64,000 nucleotides of DNA from Eurosta solidaginis. Its lineage: Eukaryota; Arthropoda; Insecta; Diptera; Tephritidae. The stretch is from NCBI RefSeq assembly GCF_040869045.1, contig NC_090322.1, forward strand, positions 174,730,672 through 174,794,671, read 5' to 3'. This document shows positions 41,926 through 53,360 of this stretch, one piece after another. The notes under the pieces were generated by a model that saw only the letters and a program-made list of their open reading frames with translations, was not told the origin of the DNA and did not search any database. The translations under genes were made by a program, and so were the position numbers. How positions within the stretch are numbered: position 1 is the first letter of the stretch; every line of letters starts with the position of its first letter.

Positions 41926-43269
41926 TCATTGCGGACGAATATCCGAAGCATGGAAGCGACCTATCAATTTCCCGTTTAGGTCCTCGAGATCATACAATGC
42001 ATTGCCTACCTTTCGAAGCACGCGACATTTCAGGTATTTGGGTAGGAATTTGGCGTTAATGCCCTGTTTGAAGTTACTTAAGGCAAAGTTTTTTCGGAAA
42101 ACTTCCTGACCTTCCTTGTAGTTGACCTGTCTAGAGCGCTTGTTGTAGGTGGTTACTCCCCTATCCTTGGCCTGATCTAAATTTCTACGGATCTGCTCGC
42201 GAATATTAGTCAACTTGTCAGCTCGGCTTACTACCGTAACTTGGTCTTCCCGAAGGCTGCCGAGTTTCCCTAAAATGTTGTACGTTGAGGCATGCTGGAC
42301 CATGTTTTGGCCATATGATGCAAAGTATGGAGAACACTGAATCGCCGTATGAAAATCACTTCTCAAAACTGATAAAATCTCGGGTATATGCTTATCCCAA
42401 TCGGTATGGTCAGGTTTATCTTTCAGGAAAATCCTAATCTTAGAAACAATTTCTCTGTTGACGCGTTCGGATGCGTTCGCTTGGGGAGAATATAGCCCCG
42501 TCCTCACGTGCGTCACCCCGTAATTTACTAAAAATTGGTTCATTTCCTTCGAGATAAACTGTTTACCATTGTCACTGTGAATAAACTCAGGGACCCCTAC
42601 AGCTGGAAAAATTTCTGAAGCGAAGTAATTTATGACATTAACAGTGGTGGCTCTCTGCATGGGCTTTAGCCAAACGTATTTTGAAAAATGGTCTAGTACT
42701 ATGAAAAGAAATTGATTTCGCCGCTTAGATCTCGGATACGGCCCTAGAAAGTCGCAATATAACCGCTGAAATGGCCTTTCGGATTCAAAGGTACTCCCTA
42801 TAGGTGGTCTCGACTGCTGATTGGTGGGTTTTACCGTTTTGCAGGTGTCACAACGCTGGACGTAGTCCCTGACGTCCTTAGCCTGCTGCGGCCAGAAGTA
42901 CTTCTGCCTAACACGTTCTAAGGTTTTCTGCCATCCGCCATGGTCACTCCGGTTAGCGTCATGTGCTAATCTCACTGCTTCCTCAGTCAACCCTTTTGGC
43001 AACCATAAACGCCACAACGAGTCTTCTTCCCCTTCCATCCCCTTACGAAACTTAACTCTTTTGAAAATTACACCGTCCACAACTCGTAAATCCGGAAGTG
43101 ATTCCTCGTTTTCTGTGACGGTCCGAATTAAGTCTAAATACTCGTTGCTGCTAAATTCGGGAGAGACTAAATCTATTTCTCCGGGTGTGGTAGTGAAAGT
43201 TAACTCGTCAGCATCAAAACGCGACAGTGCGTATGGTACTACATTCAGGGTGCCCTTACGATGTTCCAT
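41926..43269 (-). CDS. Gypsy 2 integrase (intact-looking)
   Basis: A 447-codon frame begins with the end of the RNase H/connection (GTLNVVPYALSRFD). Next come the HHCC zinc finger (LAHDANRSDHGGW..., YVQRCDTCKTVKP), the DDE core with Asp in RLYCDFLGPYPRS, Asp in VPEFIHSDNGKQFIS and Glu in QANASERVNREIV, and a C-terminal domain (FKQGINAKFLPKYLKCRVLR, IGRFHASDIRPQ) to a natural stop. All catalytic residues are present. The enzyme inserts the cDNA into chromosomes. It is in a different frame from the RT because of the RNase H deletion. Confidence 0.9.
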   Translation of the reverse strand: MEHRKGTLNVVPYALSRFDADELTFTTTPGEIDLVSPEFSSNEYLDLIRTVTENEESLPDLRVVDGVIFKRVKFRKGMEGEEDSLWRLWLPKGLTEEAVRLAHDANRSDHGGWQKTLERVRQKYFWPQQAKDVRDYVQRCDTCKTVKPTNQQSRPPIGSTFESERPFQRLYCDFLGPYPRSKRRNQFLFIVLDHFSKYVWLKPMQRATTVNVINYFASEIFPAVGVPEFIHSDNGKQFISKEMNQFLVNYGVTHVRTGLYSPQANASERVNREIVSKIRIFLKDKPDHTDWDKHIPEILSVLRSDFHTAIQCSPYFASYGQNMVQHASTYNILGKLGSLREDQVTVVSRADKLTNIREQIRRNLDQAKDRGVTTYNKRSRQVNYKEGQEVFRKNFALSNFKQGINAKFLPKYLKCRVLRKVGNALYDLEDLNGKLIGRFHASDIRPQ

Positions 43270-43270
43270 T

Positions 43271-45055
43271 CTAAAGTCGTATCTTTGCAGTAAGAGTGAC
43301 CATCTCGCTAACCTCCCGCTTAAGTATTTCTACACCTACTTTGGAAGCGTCACATTGTATTACGAATTCCCTTGAAAAGTCTGGTTGGGCCAAAACAGGG
43401 GCGGAACTCAAAGCTACCTTTAGCTTTTCGAAGGCCTCTATAGCTTCAGAGGTAAGCTTGAACGGGCCTGCTGACTTATGAAGACAGTCGGTCAAGGGAC
43501 CTGCCAAGTCAGCAAAATTGGTAATAAACGCTCGGTACCAATTCGCCATGCCCACAAACCTACGCACTTGCCGAGGGGATTTAGGGATCGGGAAGTTTTG
43601 CATTGCTTCTACTTTTCCCGGATCCACTTTCAGACACCCGCTGCCTATCAAGTATCCTAAGTAGCGTATTTCCTTCTGACAAAATTTACTTTTATCCACG
43701 TTTATTGTCAGCCCTGCGTTTCTCAAACATTGGGCCACTTCCGCTAGCAATTTCAGGTGATCCTCAAAATTAGTGCTACATACCATCAGATCGTCCAGGT
43801 AGACAAAGACATTCTCTCGCAGGCGCGAAGGGATTGCCTTGTCCATCAGCCTACTCATAGTCTGCGGTCCATTGCACAGACCAAATGGCATTACTTTGAA
43901 GTGGTACAGAGGCCTCCCCGGAACTGCGAATGCTGTTTTTTCCTTAGAGGACTCTGTCAATTTGATCTGGAAGAACGCGTCCTTCAGATCAATGCCACTA
44001 ATAAAATGCGTATCCTTCAGTCTGCTCAATAAGCCGTTGATATGAGGCAGGGGGTACGAGTCTTTCTTAGTAACCGCGTTGACCTTCCTGGAATCTATGC
44101 ACAGCCTAACTTTACCTGGTTTCCGGACCAGTACTACAGGACTACACCACGGGGAGTTGGATTCTTCTATAACTCCTAATTCGAGTAACCTGTCTAGTTC
44201 CCTAAAAGCTTCGGCTTGCCTCGGTGGCGAAAGAGGGAAATGTTTGCTTTTTATAGGTACAGCATCACCGGTGTCTATGTGATGCTCCACTAATTTCGTT
44301 TGTCCTAGGCCTAACTTCTCGTACGAAGGGAACGTCTCGATGACCTTTTGCAATTCTGATTTTCGTTCTGGTGACAATTCGTGCAGGTTAAGTTCTTCTT
44401 CCTTCTCAAGTCTAACCTCTAAACACTCTACGCTTGGGAATATTTCGGGAGCTAACGCAAATGCTCTCCAAAAATCTACCCCGAAGTATGCTTCTTGGAG
44501 AAGTGAGGGGACAAGGTAAAAACGAATAACCTTTGTGATATTTTTAAAGGTGACCGGTAGAGATACTGAGCCTAAAATTTTTTGCTTGTTGCCGCCCGCG
44601 GTATATACGAACGCATGTAAGGGCTGATATTCAAAGCCGTTATCCTCTAGGAATTCTACTCCGTTTTTCCCTAAGATGGAGACGTTGGCTCCCGAGTCCA
44701 ACAGCCCTACAAGGAAACTATCCTTAATTCTAGCCTTTACTAAAGGCCTTTCATCCTCGGTAAGCGTTAACGTGGTGGCTTGCAGCAGTCTACGCTCCTG
44801 TACTCTCCTGTGGTATCTCTTCCTACACTTCAAAATATTGTCCGATACCGGATATTGTTCAAAAATGGTATGTCTTATTTGTTTATACCCATGTCCCCTT
44901 TCTTCTAGGTTTGGTGAAAGTTGCGTTTGGCAAGCGACATCCCTATGCTGGTGTCGCAGAATTCTAATGGGCTCGCTCATCGCGGATGAGGACGTTTGAC
45001 TCTCGGATTCAGAACTATTCGAATTGTCAGTACTGTCAGGGAAGGTTATTATCAC
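43271..45055 (-). pseudogene. Gypsy 2 protease-RT with RNase H deletion
   Basis: The protease has FLVGLLDSGANVSILGKNG. RT has VRLCIDSRKVNAVTKKDSYP, ISGIDLKDAFFQIKLTESS, MPFGLCNGPQTMSRLM and the catalytic VYLDD. The tether YLGYLIGSGCLKVDPGKVEA and the RNase H start FVIQCDASKVGVE follow. It then jumps directly to the distal segment (LSGRLARWSLLLQRYDFRM, readable in the next frame), so most of RNase H is gone and the frame is shifted. The frame shown ends in an unrelated tail. Confidence 0.9.
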
Positions 45056-45174
45056 GTTTGAGGGCTCTTCTGCCAGGGTACTACTGCACCTCGGAAGCTC
45101 ACCACCTCCATTCAGAGATTCACCCTCTGGTTCAGCGCACGGGACGACGCCTCGAGCACTGGCTGATGTGGGAG

Positions 45175-46617
45175 CTATGAAGCCGAACGAGGTTCCCCCG
45201 CCTTCTCGCTCGGGTACTGGTTTCCCTGCCTGCGATGGTCCTTAGGGCATTTAGGAGTGAATACACCCTTGTACCCACATTTAAAACAAAAAGGATTTTT
45301 TATGGGTTCCTCACAATATATATAGGAGTGCCCCATTCCCTGGCAATTCCAGCATTGGATTCCCGAGTAGTCCGGTCTTCTGCTGCGTCGATATTCCAGC
45401 GCCTCTATCTGCGGATCCATCTCGCCGTCCTCGTTTTCCGTCCTCATGTCCGGGGTTGTCACGCGTGCTTCGCTTACATGCCGTCCTGGGTAAGTAGCTC
45501 CCAACAGCTTGCTTTCTTTCAGCACTTGTTCACCTCTGCGTGCTACATCCCGTAAATCATGAAGGTTCCTTACATCTGCGTTGAAAAGCATCAGCTTAAG
45601 GCTACTGTTGACGTTTCTTTTTATTATGTCAATCAGTAAAAGCTCCGACATTGGCTCCCTTAAGCGCGCGTTCAAGGAGATTATGTCCGCGTGAAACACG
45701 TCATAACACTCACTTGCTTTTTGCTTCCGCATGGAGATCTGCATCATGATCTCGTGGTCAGTCTTCAAAGTGCCAAATTCCCTTTTCAGTGAGTAGCACA
45801 AAAAGGCATATGTCGCATTTGGGTTTTGTTTTGTGAACAGCCAGTACCATTCTTCGGCTCGTCCAGAAAGGAACAAGTGGAAACTAGCCATTATCTGTTC
45901 GTCAGGGCATTGTGTGCGCTCACACAAGGTGTTCAGTTTGAAAAGGAAATCGGCTACGCTCCCAGTGCCGTCGAATGCGATTTTCCACTCCTGCGGTTTT
46001 ACTGCTATGCTGCTTGGAGTCGGGTACATTGGTGGTACTCCCGTTGGAAATGGGTTACGGTCCATCCTACTTGCGTTCCTATTTTGCTGATTCGCTTGCT
46101 GCGTGGATTCGAGAGCGGCGTTGAGCTGGGCCATATTGGCTCTAATTGAGCCCATCTCTCTCCGCATTTCCTCCTGCGAAGCCTGGAACAGTTGGTGTAG
46201 CACGTCCACCCACGAGCCTCCACGAGTGGCTTCGTCCTGCATTCCTAAGGTATTCGTCCGATCACTTGTAGCGTCTCCAAAATTTCCCATTTCCTGATTT
46301 GGTGGTAAAGCACCAGCTCCTTCGGGTGCGTAGATCTGCCCAGTGGGCGTTAGCCCCGAGATATCGTGCGCGTTCACGTGACTGGTGCTTATAGGTCCGT
46401 CCAGTTTCTCGCGAGGGTCATTCAGGTCCGAGCCCATGTTTATTAACGCGGGGTCTCCATATTGTCCGCCTACTGGGGTGTGCACCACCAAGGGGCGCCT
46501 GGCCTGAGGGAAGGCCCTCCTATTTTTACTGCCCCGGTTCTGGTTTCCCCGGTAATTCCCTGCACCCCCAAACGGGGTATTCCGGCCCGGTTGCCCGAAC
46601 GACTGGTCGCGCGACAT
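45175..46617 (-). CDS. Gypsy 2 gag
   Basis: A 480-codon frame from ATG at 46617: a Gly/Asn/Arg-rich N-terminus (RNTPFGGAGNYRGNQNRG), a coiled region with Gln/Asn, the capsid core (AVKPQEWKIAFDGTGSVADF, MASFHLFLSGRAEEWYWLF, LKREFGTLKTDHEIMMQIS) and two Cys knuckles (CWNCQGMGHSYIYCEEP and CFKCGYKGVFTPKCP). This is the gag of an Osvaldo/Ulysses-type Gypsy element. No frameshift seen; pol follows in another frame after about 120 bases. Confidence 0.88.
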   Translation of the reverse strand: MSRDQSFGQPGRNTPFGGAGNYRGNQNRGSKNRRAFPQARRPLVVHTPVGGQYGDPALINMGSDLNDPREKLDGPISTSHVNAHDISGLTPTGQIYAPEGAGALPPNQEMGNFGDATSDRTNTLGMQDEATRGGSWVDVLHQLFQASQEEMRREMGSIRANMAQLNAALESTQQANQQNRNASRMDRNPFPTGVPPMYPTPSSIAVKPQEWKIAFDGTGSVADFLFKLNTLCERTQCPDEQIMASFHLFLSGRAEEWYWLFTKQNPNATYAFLCYSLKREFGTLKTDHEIMMQISMRKQKASECYDVFHADIISLNARLREPMSELLLIDIIKRNVNSSLKLMLFNADVRNLHDLRDVARRGEQVLKESKLLGATYPGRHVSEARVTTPDMRTENEDGEMDPQIEALEYRRSRRPDYSGIQCWNCQGMGHSYIYCEEPIKNPFCFKCGYKGVFTPKCPKDHRRQGNQYPSEKAGEPRSAS

Positions 46618-47623
46618 ATTAAAATAAAATGTTCAGCTATAGGTCAAAAAAAACTTTTGCCACGTAAGGCAGTTAGGAATTCAAACAACAAGGTTTTTGT
46701 ATATAAATTTATACGCAAAAAAAAATGAATAAACTTTCAAAAGCTGAAAAAAAAACAGAAGCAATTAAGCAATTTAAATGTGTCGTGCAATCAATGGGAA
46801 TGCTGACAATCCCTTCCCGAAGGCATTCGGCTACAGGCAAAAAAAAACAAAAAAAATTACATAAACTCATTCATACTTGTCCCTAGTGCTCCCAACCGCA
46901 GTGCGAGGGGGTCTTAAGGCCCCCCTCCGAGACTGGTTGGGGCCACTAGGGTCACTCCAGGCAGACACGGGTTGGTCTCAACACGCCCAGCCGCAACGCA
47001 GGTGCAGTCTCCAGGGGCTTGCCCCTGGGACTGGTTGGGGGTGTTGAGGCCTCCCGTCCATTCTCGCTGGACACCCCTCCTGCCTCCGCCGCAATGGGTG
47101 GAGCGGTTTCGGAACCGCTCCCCCAGTCTGGTGGGACAGGAAGGAGTGCCACTCTGAATCCCAGCTCAACCCGTCACAATCCAGGTGGCACTATGTGTTG
47201 CCACCTGAGACGTGGGATGAGCTGGGGTCCTATCAACACCTACACACACTCCAGACAACACAAAACAAAACAAATTCGGCAAAAAAAAATTTAACATTAC
47301 AAAAAAAAATTGAAACCCACTTAGCGGACATATATTTTTCCAATGCCGACTGCAGACAACATTCCGGAAAAAAAACCCCAATTACAAAAACTAAGTGCGT
47401 TCAGCACTGCCTCACCGGGTGGAATAAAAAAAAATTCCGGGTAACACGACGTGAAGTCACATGGCCCCGTCAGCTACTGCCCCCGATGACCAGCCCGGAC
47501 AACCTGATCCGTCTAACCATCCCACCGCAACGTAGGTGGCAGCTTCTGTGGCTGCTCACTCGGACTGGTGGGATGGTCAACCTCACAGGTTGACCCGACT
47601 GACCCTCGCGGCCAGCGCCTCAG
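46618..47623 (-). other. Gypsy 2 5' leader
   Basis: About 1 kb between primer-binding site and gag. It has an internal inverted/duplicated theme: GC-rich blocks with 'ccggactggttgg' and 'ggacactcc' type words around 46920-47220 and 47540-47590. No protein is recognisable. It should contain splice and packaging signals. Confidence 0.5.
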
Positions 47624-47641
47624 GCCCCACGTTGGGCGCCA
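47624..47641 (-). other. Gypsy 2 primer-binding site for tRNA-Lys
   Basis: On the minus strand TGGCGCCCAACGTGGGGC lies two bases inside the 5' LTR. It is the exact complement of the 3' 18 nt (with CCA) of Drosophila tRNA-Lys(CTT) as I remember it (GCCCCACGTTGGGCGCCA). Confidence 0.88.
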
Positions 47642-47643
47642 TC

Positions 47644-50485
47644 TGTTATGGAAACGCATCTTCGAGTGGAAGCAGTAAGGAAGGCGGTCGGCATGATGTG
47701 GTGGTGCACAGTGGCTAGTCATTGTCGGCTGGGGCGCGTCCTTGCCAACCTTACTGTTCCTGCGCCATAAACAGAAAAAATGGTCATATCATGCCTATCA
47801 AAACGAGCAGCTGTCGAATTCAAAACAAACTGACAGAAGCGCAGAGACCGACTCAAAACGCTCATAATTCAAACTAAAACAACATCCGGCTGAACCGGAT
47901 GTCACGGACAGGCCGTTAACATTCAAAAGTTTAAAAATTCAAAAAAAAATAACCGCAAAAAAATTTACCGAACCGGACATGGCCGGTTACCAACGCTGAA
48001 AATCGGAAATAAAAAAAAGGCTGAAAATTAAAATACAACAAAAGGGCCGAATATAACTTGGGGGCGCCGCGGGTGTTGTTGCGACGCCCGGTGCATTTAT
48101 CCCACCCTCAAATAACCATGGCCACCGACGCACCTATAATTCGGTGGCCCCTTACCTGTATGCCCTAAGTGCCTTCTAAAAGAATAGGGTAGTCAACATT
48201 CCCATTTTAATTACAATATTTATTCACAATTCATTATAGAAAAAAAAAATATATAAAGTTCTAGCTAGTTTTGGTTATCATCGTAGGGGGTTGGTGATTG
48301 TGTTGGTGTTGTTGGTTGCGAGTGTATATAAGTTACATACATACATACTTGATCTATGCACATACTATTTTATTGTTATATGGTTTAGCCCCTTACTCAT
48401 TTCGCCCTTACATTATTACGTTGTTACAATAATCACTTATTATATGCTTTGTGGTAAAACTTATTTTTTTGAGTGTAACTAAATATCAATTTGGTATAAC
48501 GCGCATATTATAATGATAATAATAATAGGTAATATGTACTAAGAAAATTTGTTACAAAAGCAATAAAGATAAATTTTATATAGCGCTATGCATTATATGC
48601 ACGTATATTACCTTCTTCTGGTGGTTCGAACAATATTGCTAGCAATAGTAATTCATATGTGTAGATATATATATATATATATATTGTACTTGAATGATAT
48701 AAGAAAAGAAAGTTTAAATCTTCTAGCCGATTCGTGCATAAAATTTCCTTTTTTTTTCCTAACATTTTATGGGTGAGCTCCAAAATGAATCGCTAAAACG
48801 TTTCACGTGATTGCGTGAGCTAACTTCAAACATTTTAAAGCGCCAAAATATATTCTTAAAATGATAAAGAAAAGGGTATGCCTTTTAAATTTTTTTTTAA
48901 ATCTAATGCTTAGGTAGGTATTAGATAAATGGAATTATGCTCGTGAATTGCTGAATACAATTTTAGTTATATCTAAAGAGTTTTGTTCAATATAATGTGT
49001 CTAAGATGCATTCACAAATAAAAGGCGTATGTTGGAATTAGGGTTAGCGTTCTAACAGGTAGGTGCTGCTTGACCTGGCTGAGACAAAACTGCCTGTTTA
49101 TTTGTGAACAAACCTTTAAAATGTGTAAATATATTAACTGCGTTTACAACCTTTAATGTCTTGTCAAGTGGCAAAACATACGCGTTCATGTGGTAATTCT
49201 TTTGGTTAGATAAATATTACAAGCTAAAGTTACATAGTGGCAATCATTTATGTGTGACTTTTCTTCTATAAAACGTTAAACTACCTTTTTATCTTTTAGG
49301 TTGATAATTCGAAGGTAAAAATGTCGTAATTTTGACAAAAAAAATCGATCCTTGTCGAATGGTTCACCCGGGCTAGATAAAACCCTCCAAGTACCACTTG
49401 GAAGTTCTTTTAACTACCCTGCAAAAAATGCTCTAGTCATTCCACGCCGTTGGACTAGTTACTATACATCATATGTTATGTTCTTAGTCATATTTGCATG
49501 GGCGTGGGTAAGTTTCGTGACCAGAATTTTTTTGTAGGGTAATTACATCTAAATTTATACCTTGATGTTTGCTTCTTTTGCTGCGCCTACAGCTGATGTT
49601 TCAGATGTTGGAGTCTTGGTTGTAATTGTGGTACTAATCCAATCATGCAAGTACCAAATTTTGTGATTATTATAAGATTTTTAGCGCTGGGATTTGGAAT
49701 TTTAGCCACTTTGCGCATACAAGTACGATGGTGGCAGGGCGTTGAATCTCGTACACGTCGTCGCAAGCGTTGGGAAGACGAGGAGCAAGACGCTGCTGTT
49801 ATTTCTTGTTTATGCCCGTGATACGCCACTTTGTTGCAATCTATAAAGACACCATTACGCTGAGCCAAGAAACCAGTGATGTACTATATAAAAGTAATGA
49901 TATATGTATGATGATGATCGACCCAACTTGCTAGAACAGCAGGGCGCCGCGACAATTGTTTAACGCGATTCCGTATTGTTGGTTTATGACTAATTCTACG
50001 TTCAACAAATATGTGCATATGTAACACATGCAGTTTTAAGGTTTAGTTGATTGGCGTTGATCACCATAACTTTTATAAGTAATTATTGGCGTAGTTGAAT
50101 TATTTAAACTTTTCAATACATAGCAGCAATTCCACAAAATAGTTCCCGCTTTTATTGTGCATCAGCCTTCGCAGTATGTATTTGTGTATATTTTCTTTTG
50201 CTCTTCCAATCTTCCTTGCACCAGTAAAGGATTATTTCATAGAACTTGGGAAAATGTTCAAGTTCTACCCATTGAGTTTAAATTCTTATCAAGATGACTT
50301 ACTAGAACTTTACGCTGCTGGAACCTCGTGCTAAAAGAAAAATTTTTTCGTAGTGATGGCCGGTCTGTCTTTTTTCTTGTCTTCGATATTTTTTTATCGC
50401 CACTTTCGCCACATCGCTAGGTGTGTTCGCGTGAACACGCTCCCAAGTGGGTCGTAGGCGTAGACCGTAGCAGCAGACCGTAACA
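47644..50485 (-). repeat. Gypsy 2 5' LTR (2842 bp)
   Basis: Pairs with 38610-41450; one base longer by a T in a poly-T tract. Drives minus-strand transcription of the element, i.e. antisense to Pdp. Confidence 0.93.
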
Positions 50486-50489
50486 CCAG

Positions 50490-51222
50490 CTCTAACGCAA
50501 CGTAATGTTCGAAATGTTCTCGACGTGGTGCGAAGCACACTGGGTGCACTAAATGTGCTGGGATTGGCAACAGATCAATGGGTTGCCATCGTATATCCCA
50601 TAGTTCTCCGAAAGTTACCCACATCAGCGGTGACTCACTGGATTGTCCTCAACCACTCGGATACGCTTCCACAGTTACAGAAAATGCTAGAAGAGATCGA
50701 GACATATGCTAACACATTTAGGATGAGCTCCACTGCGCCGTTAAGACATTCTGCAGCTAACCGTTCTGTACAGTCACATGTGGTGACACCGAAATCTTCA
50801 ACTGCCAATATGCGCTCTACGTGCCCACGGTGCTCCGAGTCACATCGCCTATTCAAGTGCCCTCAACTTCGAGCATTAAGTCTGGATCAACGCCTACAAA
50901 TGGTACGTCAATCATCGCTTTGCTTTAATTGCTTGGGGTCAGTCACTCTGTCAGGGATTGTACCTCGGGCAATTGCAACAATTGCAAGCAGAAACACAAC
51001 ACATTGCTTTGTAAGGGCAACGCGACAAGCGAGCGGGCACCAACAAACACAAGTACGGTATTGCAGTCATCATCGGGAGCCGGCACCACCGCTCCCCAAG
51101 TACTACCCCGTATTGACGCTGTTCAGTCCCTCCTGGCACATTCCGAGGGAATCGTTCTTCTGGCAACTGCAAAAGCCTTAGTGGTAGATAGCGTGGGAGA
51201 AGAGGGAGTGCCGCGTCTTATG
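50490..51222 (+). pseudogene. BEL gag C-terminus with zinc knuckles
   Basis: The frame resumes from the CCAG junction as ALTQRNVRNVLDVVRSTLGA, LPTSAVTHWIVLNHSDTLPQ, then three CCHC-like units: CPRCSESHRLFKC, CFNCLG/SHSVRDC (split by a frameshift at about 50935) and CNNCKQKHNTLLC. It leads towards the protease, whose start (CDMGSQVSFI) follows at about 51220. Confidence 0.88.
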
Positions 51223-52083
51223 TGACATGGGCTCTCAGGTAAGCTTCATTACGGAGTAATTTTTTAACCGTTTGAGTCTCCACAGAAGACGATCCAAACT
51301 CATTGTGGAGGGTATAGATTCACAGAGCTCCACTACATCGCGTGGACAGACGACTTTGATTATGCGTTCTTATCATGATGCGAAGTTCGAGTGCTGCTTT
51401 GAGGCACACATCTTACCGGACATTACTTCAACTATTCCATCGTCACCAATGACATTAGCCAGTGCAAGCATTTACATGGTATTCCACTTGCGGATCCAAC
51501 ATTTCACACACCAGGTATCATCGATGTAATCATTGGAGCTGATATTTTGGCTATGATTCTCCTGGGTGATACTATCATCAGTGGGCCCAAGGAGCCATGT
51601 GCTCTTCACACGCGTCTTGGTTGGGTCATTTGGGGACCTACGTCACCACGCTGTTCGTCGCTTGTAGCCTTGGACAGCCAGTCCGACATTAGTATAGCGG
51701 AAGAGCGGCTTGATGAGCTTCTACAACGCTTCTGGGAACTGGAGGAAGCACCTCGTCCCAAAGCTACAGAAACCATCTACGAAGAGATTTTTCAACAGAC
51801 CGTATCACGTAAGCCTGATAGTCGCTATAGTGTTCAGATACCGTTCGCTCCAAATGCGCCACGACTCGGTGAGTCCTACATCAATGCAATTCGTAGTATT
51901 TTCAATCTTGAGCGGCTTCGGGGCAAAGATGAGCAATTAAGAAGTAAATATGTGGAGTTTATGCGCGAGTACGAGGGACTCGGGCACATGGAGAAGATCG
52001 CACACGAGGGGCGTAACAGCTCTCATGAGTATTTCATACCACACCACGCCGTCACTGCGAAGTTCCGTGTGGTTTTTAATGCT
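51223..52083 (+). pseudogene. BEL protease and RT N-terminal region
   Basis: After 'LMCDMGSQVSFIT' (a BEL-type protease motif, normally D.GSQ.SFI) several frames carry the protease. GADILAMILLGDTIISGP and LHTRLGWVIWGPTSPRCSS follow, and then the pre-RT segment LDELLQRFWELEEAPRPKAT and EYFIPHHAVTAKFRVVFNA, ending at a stop (52084). Typical BEL/Pao order. Confidence 0.85.
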
Positions 52084-52089
52084 TAGGCA

Positions 52090-53276
52090 AAGACCAGCAA
52101 TGTAATATCACTGAACGACACTCAGCTGGTTGGACCATCAGTTCAAGATCCACTATTCGATATTCTTCTACGCTTTCGCCGGTTTCGTGTAGCTATTACG
52201 GCAGACATCGAGAAGATGTTCCGACAGATTGAAGTCGACCCGAGGCATCGCTGTTGTCAACAAATCCTCTGGCGGGAAAATCCAAGGGACCCCTTATGTA
52301 CGTATCAACTCAAGACAATAACATATGGTATGGCCTGCAGTCCTTTCAATGCGACTCACGTTCTCAATTTGTGCGCCGTTGACAATCAATTCGGTGTGCC
52401 TGACGTAAAGCAAGCCAGTCGAGCACGGGAGAGTATTCTTCACAACTTCTACGTGGATGATCTACTTGATAGCGCTGATACACCACATGAGGCAATCACT
52501 TTAGCGATTGATATTTCTACAATATTGAATGACGGTCAGTTTCGGTTTTAATTTTTGAATGGAAATCCAACATTTCCGATGTGATTGCAGCGATATCTAA
52601 TGCTGAACTATCCACCTCAGCACTCAGCTTGGGGGACGCCGAGGCCAAGGTTTTGGGACTTCACTGGGAACCTTCTAGTGATGAGCTTCTTTATCGAGTA
52701 TCGCTGCAAGATGGTAATCTTATTCCCACAAAGCGACAGGTGCTGAGTGAGGTGGCTAAAATCTTCGATCCTCTTGGACTCTTGGCTCCAATATCAGTGA
52801 CAGCCAAGATAATGATGCAACTAACATGGGCAGCCAAGATCGATTGGGATACGCCCTTACCACCAGAACTTCGAGAGAAGTGGCTCAAACTTCGAAGCAC
52901 CCTACGAACGATCACCTCATTGCGCATACCACGATGGATTGGGATGTCAAGATCGGCAGCTATCATGCTCCACCGTTTCTGCGATGCCAGCGAGAGAGCG
53001 TATGCTGCTGTTATATATTCGCGCAGTTGCGGCGCAGATGACGAGGTTAAGATCAGACTAGTCGCAGCGAGAACAAAGGTGAGCCCACTCAAGACGATGG
53101 CGATTCCACGGCTAGAATTATGTGCCGAACACTTACTGACAATGACTATGGTTAGCGTACGAGAGGCGTTTCAGCTCAACAAAAATCAATGCGTTTATTG
53201 GAGCGATTCTAGCATAGTTCTTTCCTGGATCCGCAAATCACCTCATACGTTGATGCAATACGTCTCAAACCGGTAG
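52090..53276 (+). pseudogene. BEL reverse transcriptase and RNase H
   Basis: ITADIEKMFRQIEVDPRHRC (RT motif A), TYGMACSPFNATHVLNLCAV (motif B) and HNFYVDDLLDSADTPHEA (catalytic YVDD) are followed by a stop near 52549. Then come VLGLHWEPSSDELLYRVSLQ, EVAKIFDPLGLLAPISVTAK, HRFCDASERAYAAVIYSRSC (RNase H Asp), PRLELCAEHLLTM and VYWSDSSIVLSWI. A second stop falls at 53274. All motifs are recognisable, so decay is moderate. Confidence 0.9.
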
Positions 53277-53360
53277 GCATACATTCAGAAGCACTCTAAT
53301 ATTCCAGACTGGTATCACATTCGTACAAAGGACAATCCAGTCGACTGTGCCAGTAGGGGC

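Larger units (their letters stand above)
38610..50485 (-). mobile_element. Gypsy-type element 2 with 2.84-kb LTRs (Osvaldo/Ulysses-like), minus strand
   Basis: The LTRs at 38610-41450 and 47644-50485 start TGTTATGG (plus) and end CCGTAACA. The target duplication CCAG lies at 38606-38609 and 50486-50489. On the minus strand the order is 5' LTR, tRNA-Lys primer site, leader, gag, protease-RT, integrase, 3' LTR. Total 11.9 kb. Very long LTRs and Lys priming fit the Osvaldo/Ulysses lineage as I know it from Drosophila. About fifteen differences between LTRs by eye (about 0.5%) make it young. RNase H is deleted. Confidence 0.92.

Noticed and set aside
46005..46223. Frames on the other strand inside Gypsy 2 gag and pol
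   Set aside because: They are shadows of the real coding frames with no domains.
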